DNA of 22,224 nucleotides from the NCBI GenBank assembly GCA_900128565.1, contig LT636017.1, positions 1 to 22,224 of the forward strand, given 5' to 3'. Each line of letters begins with the position of its first letter. Within the stretch, counting starts at the first letter, position 1. Source of the DNA: Stramenopiles sp. TOSAG23-6 (lineage: Eukaryota > Sar). Of this stretch, positions 11,101-17,361 are shown piece by piece. Under the pieces are notes generated by a model. It had not been told where the DNA came from and did not search any database. It saw only the letters and a list, made by a program, of their open reading frames with translations. A program made the position numbers and the translations under genes.

Positions 11101-11297
11101 TTGATTCTAGCGCGACGCAAAAGCCTTCGCATACGTGGGAGAAAGTTATTGATGAAGATAGTCAAGCCTTCTATTATTTTAATACAGCTACATATGAATC
11201 ATCGTGGGTACTTCCAGAAGAATTTGGAGGTATCGATATTCCAATCACTCCCAGAACAGAGGCACGATCCGTGGAACTTGGAATTATCATGAATTAA
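5136..11297 (+). CDS. giant IQ-motif/WW-domain protein (2053 aa)
   Basis: One uninterrupted 6.2-kb frame with no intron. The N-terminus (1-460) is Ser/Lys-rich and disordered, with a poly-proline stretch near 430-440. Roughly a dozen IQ-like motifs (IQxxxRxxxxR type, calmodulin or EF-hand light-chain sites) span about 596-1030, with single ones near 1383, 1694 and 1907. A charged Glu/Lys/Ala helix covers about 1110-1265. WW domain 1 (about 1410-1433, incomplete) is followed by two B-box-like Cys/His zinc clusters starting at C1457 and C1500. Five more WW domains start near W1643, W1720, W1852, W1932 and W2001. WW domains bind proline-rich ligands, so the poly-proline stretch could be an intramolecular target. 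The layout suggests a calmodulin-regulated cytoskeletal scaffold, possibly flagellar. Several Ns occur. Confidence 0.93.
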   Translation: MQSNPQISKIDXSHSDQSRRTTTSTRRVXFSSDRNSKAPRPQSPSVIHDLSKLSELQVLLSQLENGGKDPEKFIQNFLKPRYRQLQLTDADWRNILKDIDPRRNRRKSTATNDTSISHLENLDALALLSLYDETXNKTVSKGETEVNAKQQLELSRDLRKQHLDSRAAIELYSRLNEVGRSFYFKQNRPQMIKRLRPLEQSPKKVLDRVTSKPEVSVLPSKKVSKIDSYRSLYSAPTISSPKKASSALGSSSGTSVRVKHNSQYSLGSRPGPPSRLPHRPHQRHHAPNISKSKVYSKIQNSKKTRFDSIHQDVQKNQQNDNLARDIFLRKPPSVKKMLRSDLNSFGLVTLFGDSLIGSSRVKQQLEHHSLNKISPKSSVFKHLKPEVTSAYAKTKLGHSDILIERRRKGKLIEKQKIEEQSLDNPIKVKVLPLVPRPPPPRPPXMRSXXVKIHPNKQSIHQKKNQIRQLRQWRMDQTRQREVGRLGPGQDLNQLILETKRYEEEEIHAIQQTSDDLRRNLRCIPSKQRIIKAYIKKATSEFPLEFLREKGLLSTQAAKXVEIFQLHIEKCGIRLLEIAWSKWLDRVKQAQAKERRQAAILIQCIFRSFCARCIYQNLKREKCEAAETMLMSREEIFMREWMHLEACAYKLMAAWRANIARRLLSNLRRDRNAAMKIQKNFRVTKNMRMVKKLMRKHRREDAAARKIQGFLEIIRGRIRVTMMRDLARRAVIEAKLAWTRSAEAKRQKRFEMTGAAIVLKRAWHKRNEGTFMLPLYCTNIQRRWRGKLGRRIARXARNVLEEQKRAIEVALEAERMGGVYSDAVQVLQRVLRGGMARLYVRRIREEVVNAIERRRIAKLKLIDLTPKQKLKRRAAELRRAAXRKIFKNPKEVRAAKKIQALWRWIYVMRKIRRERRARLRRSNLTRHFMIVKVQRQFKMYLRAARKKKRILDNAATKLQRAFRGKKDRNAFVQILLTIRCAKIVQRWWRRVTSYQRMDKMRQAIRIRRLAVLRLQAMFRRMLATRKMWKLRVYGRKKDELKEKGICGCRRSRYFARDKVLLNAANGLFKDSGAPQAIFKKWMKNGSGSSTDNALTLGDMRKLMVATTKLTHETKKEKRLRDEADLKRRKERAEKARAKEEAEAVAAEALLAKEEAKLKKAEASDDFLLIAKLRASVKHCREVAEKERREADEAIEEMRLAKCAKVQETSGRSSPDQKLTEDGSSNPDNRDTEDRASTAERALAAEAAKERKKKRKQLKEVLSTTIIDIVFSSSLPHGQKSLPFSNFHVFLRALGKKRYTEKKHQILRLHSDSDALLLRVLWALLESKWARPIALAHEKLVDKFVHDTANRLQRWHRNMLSLLKVRRYQVLTDIEISKKALNEAATKLQGLWKRRQARSQMMDLARSAIQKYIDPNSSMPFWYNTITGVTTWKKPKLLGKQDVPAVALADPEREMRVMCLQCQTFIAVLQCHETGEYLCASCFDNNYRKMNLGYTFGKIRLCVECEMEIATRTCDKCEDEFCDMCYPRLHRRGAMLRHTYTPLPGIGMCTTCAAFGGRVSLETPTGTELQCWGCYHQYYEGSAYQEVSVNPVVSEPTPEEIEVLFPTPDNDEIAEQEAIAMAKSKADAVAKAIEKANELPLPKEWQEHKDNDGSSFYYNTETGESVWERPKASIKDIMGGKKTPXHKMXDDMDLDEAATFMQNMWRNKKARALVRVIIAGMWEKVWDDXSQAYYYYNFASGNSLWTKPLLLGESYDLEVTPRXLAKSLKLGVKITPRPIIQKDGTFVSKEKQAIRHANILQQIKEENERNAKEEIEKKKNEDIKQLKQREEELNEMKEITEFSESADNVENDEWSECADAEGNIYYYNNETGESSWDKPKKKLKSLIKMSQFMKSQSNNXEXSIEMNEAAIKIQNLYRSRKARALFRVLLSNVWEKTLDDASGTFYYFNKKTMNSQWTKPSILKGTQDIDVTPRTLSRSIELGITIPPKEIDSSATQKPSHTWEKVIDEDSQAFYYFNTATYESSWVLPEEFGGIDIPITPRTEARSVELGIIMN
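10041..11085 (+). repeat. duplicated WW-IQ-WW-VTPR module inside the IQ/WW protein
   Basis: Residues about 1636-1770 and 1846-1983 share one order: WW, IQ (NKKARALVRV versus SRKARALFRV), WW (MWEKVWDD versus VWEKTLDD, both ending WTKP), then VTPRxLxxSxxLG. The period is about 209-212 residues. The DNA has diverged, so the duplication is old. A third partial unit (WW plus ITPRTEARSVELGI) closes the protein. Confidence 0.8.
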
Positions 11298-11412
11298 TTT
11301 TTTCCGACAATTATAAAGAATATTAAAGAATACGTACTTTTATAATTATTACACAAAAATCTATTTGAAATTATACTGTTTCCAATATGAAAGTAAAATA
11401 TTTATATGGATC

Positions 11413-13539
11413 TCAACTACGAGGAAATGTAGCAGCATGGCCTGCCTTTGCAGCTTTCAAAAAGTTTTGCAATTTATTCAATCTATCATCAATTTCTGCA
11501 ATTTCTAAGGAAGTATCAATTGCGCCTTTTGTTTTTGGAGAGACTTCGGGTGAAATTTTCTTCATCATATCTGGATAATTCATGGGTATTTCAATGGTCG
11601 TTTGACCGAATTCTCTATCTTGACAATTTTTCACTAATCTGTTATTTTCTTTATCATTATGATGTAAAACTTCATCATACTGTTCATTCGTTTTCATTGT
11701 AGGACTATCACATTTCTCATTATGTTGAGACTGCATCGAAACAGAATTTAATATCTCATTATTTTGAGACTGCATCGAAACAGAATTCAATAAATCCAAG
11801 GCAGATGAATTTTGAAGTTGTTCCTGAGTAGAATCCCTTGTAGTCAATTCGACCGAACCTTTTTTATTGTTTTGACTAATTTGTCTTTTTTTTTCTTTTA
11901 TTTGTTTGTTGGATTTGTTGGACATCCGGCTTCTACTTCTGCTTCTAATAGAAGATCCTCTCATAATTTCCTCCTCACGAAATTTTCGTTCTCGTGACTG
12001 GCGAAGTTTAGACTTTCGATTAGCAACAAAAGCAGTTGGGTCAAATCGAGGTATAGGACTTTGTGATCTCATCGATTTCGAACGACTTCTTGTTCGAGAT
12101 TTATCTTTACGGCGAATGATGTATTTTGGAAAAATATTTGAAAAAAAAAATCGTCAGGTACAAAATTTCGTACGAAACAAAAAACGAATTTGAAAAAAAA
12201 TTAAAACATACATGCTCCGACTGCGACTTCTTTGTGTTAATTTATTTTTTTTTGCAGAACCAATTTTTTCTCGTGTTCTACTACTACTAGTGCTTCTAGT
12301 AAATCGTCCAGTGCGTGAAGCTATACTACTGTTTAAATTTGCATTTCGTGTTGCTGATCGCCCGCGAGATCTTTCTTTTCCTTTCGCATTATCAGAATAC
12401 ATTTTATTTCGTGTTGCTGATCGCCCGCGGGATCTTTCTTTTCCTTTCGCATTATCAGAATACATTTTATTATTGTAACGTTTTTTTCTTAACAACGGAC
12501 GAGGTGTAGTTGTTGGGGTATAATTTTTAGTAGTATGAGAGTCTATATGAACTAGGCTTCTACTTGTACTTCGGTTTCGATATCTTACTAAACTTCCCTT
12601 GGGATCAGGGTTAGTTTTATTTGTGCTTCGATTTACCTTACTTTTTTGACAGCGATTGAAAACTTTTGAGTTATTTCTTTGTTTGAATTTTCGTCTTGTG
12701 CCATTTACTGTGTTACTATCCTTATTCATATCTTCTATACGCTGTAATAGCTCACTGTTTCTTTTTTTCAATTCTTCAATTTGTCCTTTGGCTTCGCATT
12801 TATTTTTGTTTACTTGAGTTTTATATACCTTAAATTCTTCTCTCTCACTTTGAATAGTGCGAGACAAATGCAGAAGGTCAGTTTGAACAGCTGAAAGTCT
12901 TTCAGATAAAGACACATTTGCTGCTTTTAATTCCATTTCACGAGCGTGAGCAATCTCAATTATTTTAGAAGTACTGTCAGATTCGTTATTATCAGTTTCT
13001 ATTCTTGACTTACCCAAAGATGCTCGCAAAGCACTCAATTCCTTTCGCAGAGAAGCTACCGTGCAACGCAATATTGTTTCTATTGAGTCTTTACATGGAA
13101 GCAGAGGGAGAGGCCAATGTATACGATCAAACTCTACGTTGTATGTAAGAACTAAATATCGTTTTTCCCGAAGCACCTCTGCGTTAGCAGGTATTGGGCG
13201 GCTACCTCCGTTATTTTTCATCCGCATTTCTTGTAAATCATCAAATGTTAATAAATCAATCCATACACTACTACTACTGCTCTTCTGCGCAGCACTTAAC
13301 ATTCTCACGAATACTGAAAATTTTTTGAAGTTGCGTGTCTGTCGTGTTAGTTGTTCAATCTGAGTGGCTGAAAATTCCCCACGCCAACGTAACGCGTTCA
13401 CCTTTTGTACAACTTCTATAGTTAAAAGGTCATCTATGGCTGAAACTATCATTGTGTAATCCTCACACTTTCCATTATGTTGGAACGTAACATCCATCTG
13501 CTGTAAAGGTAGGAGATCCTTCATCTCCTCCATAGCCAT
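11413..13539 (-). CDS. CCDC61: CCDC61/VFL3 basal-body protein, two exons
   Basis: Exons are 13539-12212 and 12118-11413; joined they give 677 residues with no stop. The N-terminal head (about 15-165) has the CCDC61 hallmarks: WRGEF (52-56), QIEQLTRQTRNFKKFSVF (60-77), IDLLTFDDL (94-102) and KRYLVLTYNVEFDRIHWPLP (126-145). This is the XRCC4-superfamily head fold. A coiled coil follows (about 165-290), then a basic Arg/Ser-rich tail, as in vertebrate CCDC61. CCDC61 (VFL3 in Chlamydomonas) is known to act in basal-body/centriole linkage and ciliary orientation, so the organism very likely builds flagella. The tail holds two in-frame tandem duplications. Splicing at the introner joins Ser-Ile-Ile-Arg-Arg in phase 2. 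It is convergent with the IQ/WW gene, 115 bp apart. Confidence 0.92.
11715..11792 (-). repeat. 39-bp tandem duplication in CCDC61 tail
   Basis: Two 39-bp units (11715-11753 and 11754-11792) differ at only two positions and encode the repeated segment LNSVSMQSQ(N/H)NE. The period keeps the reading frame. Confidence 0.85.
12119..12211 (-). mobile_element. introner copy 4 in CCDC61 (93 nt)
   Basis: On the minus strand it starts at 12211 with GTATGTTTTAATTTTTTTTC, has CAAATTCG, the core TTTCGTACGAAATTTTG, a branch-like TACCTGAC (one base from TACCTAAC), a T-rich run and TTTTTCCAAAATACAT ending at 12119. Removing it joins 1328 nt to 706 nt of coding sequence, a multiple of three with no stop, in a gene whose family identity is clear. 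The flank AT and the terminal AT are the same, so the exact cut could shift by two bases. Confidence 0.85.
12344..12469 (-). repeat. 63-bp tandem duplication in CCDC61 tail
   Basis: Two 63-bp units (12344-12406 and 12407-12469) are almost identical and encode NKMYSDNAKGKERSRGRSAT plus Arg twice. It adds 21 residues to the Arg/Ser-rich tail without breaking frame. Confidence 0.9.
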
Positions 13540-14013
13540 TATAATCCTACTTTTTATGAGCGTGCTTTCTCAAAAAAAGTCGAGATTTTTTTTGATTTTC
13601 AGAAATTTTCAAATTTTCAAATGTTTGAAATTTTTGTGCGATTTCTCAAATCGCAATCACCGCATAGTACCGGGTAACTTCAAAATGACTACGACGTTTT
13701 GTATTTGTACGCCCATCAATAATGATCAGATCCTCTCTGATACAACACGCAGCAGCAGAACTTTATTGTGCTCCAACAAAACAAAGACTATTATAATCTA
13801 TCTAATTGCGGGGGATATTTTCCCACCTGAACTATATTATTACATTATCAACGGATTCATAAACCTTCTTTTGACATCGTGTATACTTTGTCTTTAATAT
13901 AGATGCTTTATACGTATTGTATTTCTGATGAGAGTAGGTTTAAAGAACTACAGTGCTACTTTGATTGAAGAAGAAGAAGGCATACTAAAACGTAATTCAT
14001 TGGGATCAATTGT
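13540..14013. promoter_or_regulatory. divergent region of CCDC61 and Nudix genes, two hairpins
   Basis: This gap is 474 bp. Two perfect stem-loops lie close together near the CCDC61 end: TTTCAAA-TG-TTTGAAA (13615-13630) and TGCGATTT-CTC-AAATCGCA (13637-13655). A 113-codon open frame on + (13556-13897) has no recognised domain and I do not count it as a gene. Nothing else is recognised. Confidence 0.35.
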
Positions 14014-14889
14014 ATGATGTTTCAATATACACAAAATAGTGACTCGTCTTCTTTTAATTCAACTCTCGGTCGTGAAATTATGGCGGGTGCAGAAGAAGAG
14101 GGGCTCTTGCTTACTTTTGAATCCGTAGTGACAACTCTTAGACTTATTGAAGATAAAACAGAGGCTGAACAGTCTACCCATTTCCCAGCATCAGCACTTA
14201 TGCACCCATCATATGCTGATTTAGTTTTACTCGAACCTTGGCGCCGAAATTGGCATCAGAAAATGTGGCATGGATCTAAAGGGAATAAGCCCATTAGAGA
14301 GCTCCGAGTTTGTGATCATAGTGGCTTTCGCCGACGCGCAGGGTGCGTTGTATTTGAAACATCGCAGAAAAAACGTGTACTTTGTGTGCGCGTTGGAAGC
14401 AAGAAAAAAAATGGGATTAGTAAAAACAAACATCCTCATTTGGATGTGTCTACATCTTGGAATAAAAAACATGAAAGTTGGAACCCTAACCCTAACCCTT
14501 TAGTTTTCGATGAATCTTCAAATAGTATTTCAAGTCATACTAATGAAGACCATCAATGGATATTCCCTGCCGGAGGTGTCGAGGTTGGAGAATGTATGAT
14601 CGAAGCAGCCAGACGTGAACTTGAGGAAGAAGCAGGATATTGTATCGTCGACCCTAAAGCAAACGACACACTCAAAAATGTTCAGAGTTTAGGTTGGATC
14701 GAAAGCTCATCCAAAAAAACCCGAACAATTTATTACAGTGTAAGTGGTGTCGTGAAAGATGTCGCTCCGACATCAACATTGTTTGATCATCGTGAGCGAA
14801 AGTTTTTTGACGTAGAAGTAGCAAAAAAATACCTTAAACCAGTATTTCTACGTCCTTTGGACCTTGCTTTGAGTCTCCGTAATAACTGA
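14014..14889 (+). CDS. Nudix hydrolase, DIPP-like (291 aa)
   Basis: A single exon. Residues 187-209 match the Nudix box G-x5-E-x7-REUxEExGU at every fixed position (GGVEVGE...RRELEEEAGY), so the Mg2+-binding catalytic helix is intact. The segment before it (FRRRAGCVVF, then WIFPAGGVEVGE) is like diphosphoinositol-polyphosphate or diadenosine-polyphosphate phosphohydrolases. The substrate would be a nucleoside or inositol diphosphate, but specificity cannot be read from the sequence. A low-complexity insert of about 55 residues (125-180) between the first strand and the Nudix box includes NPNPNP, encoded by three telomere-like AACCCT units. The N-terminal 100 residues are not part of the family core. 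In-frame ATGs at residues 1, 2 and 23 make the exact start uncertain. Confidence 0.88.
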   Translation: MMFQYTQNSDSSSFNSTLGREIMAGAEEEGLLLTFESVVTTLRLIEDKTEAEQSTHFPASALMHPSYADLVLLEPWRRNWHQKMWHGSKGNKPIRELRVCDHSGFRRRAGCVVFETSQKKRVLCVRVGSKKKNGISKNKHPHLDVSTSWNKKHESWNPNPNPLVFDESSNSISSHTNEDHQWIFPAGGVEVGECMIEAARRELEEEAGYCIVDPKANDTLKNVQSLGWIESSSKKTRTIYYSVSGVVKDVAPTSTLFDHRERKFFDVEVAKKYLKPVFLRPLDLALSLRNN

Positions 14890-15598
14890 TTTCTTTTGTT
14901 AGGTAGGTACAAAATTTACTAAGAAAAGAAAAATTCATAAAAAAAGACAAGTATGTAATCTTCTAAGTTGCGACTATTTTCTTCCTATGTTGGTATATCG
15001 AAGGGTATTATATGAATTGATTTCATTACAAATTTTGTCTGATATATTATAAATTGTTAGTTTGATTTAGTATTTGGATTTTACGTGATTTTGGACTCTG
15101 CTTTGAATATTTCTAGGAAATACTTTACGAGTAATCACTAGACTTTTGAATACTAGAGAAATGCAGTAATCAGCAGATATTTCTTTTTCATAACTGTGCT
15201 AGTGGGATAGCTTAATAATAGAAAGAACGCATTGAGCTGGAAGAATCTGTCGGTTACTTTCTTCCATGGGAGCAGCGCCGCCGCCACGTTGACTTGACAC
15301 GTGTCCACAACAACCAAACCAGAGTCGAAGAGGTCGCACTTCATATTTGTATGTCTGTTCCTTATTTAATGTAAAACAGTACAAGAATTCGGCTCTACAT
15401 TAACGTTAAGAAAAAGACGGAAGCGAAGAAACATTTGCAGAAAATTAAGCAAAAACGCTAGAGTTATATGTTATTTTATTATAGAAAAATTAAAAGCACA
15501 CACGCCAATATACAATCAGGTGTATTTATAAAGTCTCACAGAATTAATCTCATAGAACCGTGTAATTTTTCTTCATTTATCGTTCAGCTTGAAAGCAT
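14890..15598. other. 709-bp convergent intergenic region without a clear gene
   Basis: This is the longest gene-free stretch, between the Nudix stop and the stop of aquaporin-like gene 1. It has a possible introner relic at 14895-14935. A GC-richer patch (about 15240-15340) holds the perfect palindrome GACACGTGTC (15296-15305), a G-box/E-box core. The open frames here are short and unconvincing. No tRNA or rRNA was recognised. Confidence 0.4.
14895..14935 (-). mobile_element. possible introner relic downstream of the Nudix gene
   Basis: The plus strand reads TTTTGTTAGGTAGGTACAAA followed by ATTTACTAAG. This is the reverse of the introner core (ACAAAATTTnGTACCTAACAAAA) with a 4-base GTAG duplication and a lost TTCGTACGAA palindrome. 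It lies just past the Nudix stop and is antisense to that gene. No recognisable ends remain. Confidence 0.35.
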
Positions 15599-16141
15599 TT
15601 ATCGGATAAAATTAGCGAGCTGAGCTGCTGCAATCCAACCACAAACCTGTGCTCCGACTGTTGCTCCAAGACGTTGAACATCACCATCATTCGTGTTGAC
15701 AAATGTCATGAAGGTAACTGCTGGGTTGAAGTCCCCAGTGAAAGTATTACAAGCAACATAAAGTCCCATAGCAGTTTGCATGGTGTCTCCACCAGCTGCA
15801 CAGCTCGAAAGAAGTAATGTTCCCAAGAACTCACCTGCGCAAGCTTTTACGAGGTCGCCAGATTTTTGATCGGATTTTCTTTCACCATTAAAGAAGTTGT
15901 TTAACTGGAGTGCGAGGAAAGCACCTAAGAGCTGACTGACAACAGTGAAAGCACCGGCTTGAGCGTTTGCTCCTTCTACAACGGCTGCGAGATTCGCAGC
16001 ACTGTTGAGTCCTGCTCCAGCAGAAACAGCAGCAGCGACAACAAGCCCAGCAGCAACCTTTAATGAGTCCCCTTTAGACTGGAGTATAGCACTGCAGAAG
16101 AAGAATGTCCCAGCAACTTCATTGAATTTGAAAATGTCCAT
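15599..16141 (-). CDS. compact aquaporin-like (MIP) protein 1 (180 aa)
   Basis: An intact single exon. The protein is almost wholly hydrophobic and shows the two-half plan of major intrinsic proteins: EVAGTFFF then GLNSAANLA (NSA at 46-48) in half one, and EFLGTLLL then FTGDFNPAVTFM (NPA at 139-141) in half two. The MIP channel uses two NPA loops. Here the first is NSA, so pore selectivity may differ. At 180 residues it is shorter than usual MIPs (about 230-290), with short loops and tails. It shares a divergent promoter with aquaporin-like gene 2, a distinct paralogue. Function as a water or small-solute channel is likely but unproven. The sequence is richer in Ala/Gly codons than its neighbours, consistent with high expression. 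Confidence 0.75.
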   Translation of the reverse strand: MDIFKFNEVAGTFFFCSAILQSKGDSLKVAAGLVVAAAVSAGAGLNSAANLAAVVEGANAQAGAFTVVSQLLGAFLALQLNNFFNGERKSDQKSGDLVKACAGEFLGTLLLSSCAAGGDTMQTAMGLYVACNTFTGDFNPAVTFMTFVNTNDGDVQRLGATVGAQVCGWIAAAQLANFIR

Positions 16142-16505
16142 GATGAATTTACGTTTTAAAAAGTAGGATCAAACTGTGTATATCTTTCGTTGTACAAGTA
16201 TCTGCAGAAAAGCGCGCCCAAGAAACTTCCATAAATTGAGCGGTTTTTTTCAAACGCGTTGTAACGACATTATAATTTGGGAAGTTTCCGAAATTTCATC
16301 GAAATATGGCAAGTTTCCGGAAACTTCTAGGATTTTTGCAAATTCCGAAGATGAAGTTTCCGAATCACACTACACAAAAAAAGGAGTTTCGTGATGGATT
16401 TCGTGGAATACGCTCAAAAACCGAATCTTTGTTTCGATCCTACGTTATTTTTCTCACACATTCAAAATAGAGGAACAATTTATACACGATTAAAAGGAGA
16501 AGACA
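16142..16505. promoter_or_regulatory. shared divergent promoter with heat-shock-element-like cluster
   Basis: This 364-bp region lies between the two aquaporin-like start codons. A perfect three-unit heat-shock-type element TTCnnGAAnnTTC is at 16315-16327 (TTCCGGAAACTTC). Paired GAAnnTTC units occur at 16222-16229, 16281-16288 and 16353-16360. The word AAGTTTCCG recurs three times (16282, 16311 and 16354). The arrangement suggests HSF-type control of both genes. Binding is not shown by sequence alone. Confidence 0.5.
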
Positions 16506-17066
16506 ATGTTTGGACAAATCGCAAAACACACAGCAGTTGTAGAATTCGTTGGCTCAACGCTATTCGCATTTNCACTACTTGGTGCTGGAAAAGGAAAAAG
16601 AGGTACTGATGTGAACATGAAAGTAGCGGTTGCATTGCTTGTTGTTGGTTCAATAACAGGAGCGACAATGAACCCAGTGTTTTCTTTCTTGAAGTTTGTA
16701 CAAGGAGGTTTATCATTAAATGACTTTGTGATGAATTTTGCATTCCAAGCTGTAGGTACTTACGCGGGTGCTGCCGGAAGTAAATGGTATCATGGTGCCA
16801 CAAAGGAAAAGAAATCGAAAGAATCCCTCGAGCAGCTTTCCTCCGAGTGTTTAGGTTGTTGTGTACTTACACTCTGTGTTCTTGCTAACGTTAACACAGC
16901 AATTGCTTTTTACGTCGCGTTAAATGTCAGTGGTTGTAGCTTGAATCCAGCTTACGTAGCAGTTCAAGCTGCAAATAAAAGTCGAACTNTGAAAGGTGCT
17001 GNTTTACTTGTGGCTGCCCAACTTACGGGTGTCATGGTGGCTCTCCGCTTGAAATCAAAAATGTAA
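16506..17066 (+). CDS. compact aquaporin-like (MIP) protein 2 (186 aa)
   Basis: A single exon with the same two-half plan as its divergent neighbour: EFVGSTLF then ITGATMNPVFSF (NPV at 56-58), and ECLGCCVLTL then VSGCSLNPAYVA (NPA at 147-149). The first loop carries NPV, whereas aquaporin-like protein 1 carries NSA, so the two differ at the pore. A Lys/Glu-rich loop (about 99-112) links the halves. There are about six hydrophobic segments and no signal peptide. The start at 16506 is chosen because an Asn-free hydrophobic first helix follows directly. An overlapping frame from 16391 has no such features. Three Ns fall in the gene. Likely a membrane channel for water or small solutes, co-regulated with aquaporin-like gene 1. 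Confidence 0.75.
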   Translation: MFGQIAKHTAVVEFVGSTLFAFXLLGAGKGKRGTDVNMKVAVALLVVGSITGATMNPVFSFLKFVQGGLSLNDFVMNFAFQAVGTYAGAAGSKWYHGATKEKKSKESLEQLSSECLGCCVLTLCVLANVNTAIAFYVALNVSGCSLNPAYVAVQAANKSRTXKGAXLLVAAQLTGVMVALRLKSKM

Positions 17067-17361
17067 ACTTCGAAGAGATTCAATGTAAAATCGGAGGTAA
17101 GTTTCATACTATGAGAAATTGGGAGAATTTATGTGAGAGTTGATGCATGAATTATTTTAAAATAAAAAAAAAGCTATAATAATTCCAGTCATGGTAAACA
17201 TGGATCGTACGAAATTGTGTGTACTTTATTTTACAACTGGAGGTCTCTCCTAGGTAGGTTTTTGCATTTCGTAATATTCGCTTTTAATTTCACTATGGAA
17301 GTTACAGGAGAATAACATCAAGTTCACTCAAATATCCAGAATTTTGCCTTTTTCTGTCTTG

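Noticed and set aside
12119-12211. U12-type AT-AC intron interpretation
   Set aside because: AT...AC ends and an ACCTAAC-like branch are suggestive, but the 5' sequence ATGTATGTTT does not fit ATATCCTT and the branch is too far from the 3' end.
13684-13897. Frame with an FPPELYYYIINGF stretch resembling an F-box start
   Set aside because: Only one short stretch matches, the rest is low-complexity, and it lies in a divergent promoter gap.
15153-15384. Short minus-strand frames in the 709-bp gap
   Set aside because: No recognisable features and no support from composition.
17200-17225. TCGTACGAAATTGTGTGTAC resembling the introner core
   Set aside because: No TACCTAAC, no ends and no interrupted frame. 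Similarity may be chance; weaker than the relic at 14895.
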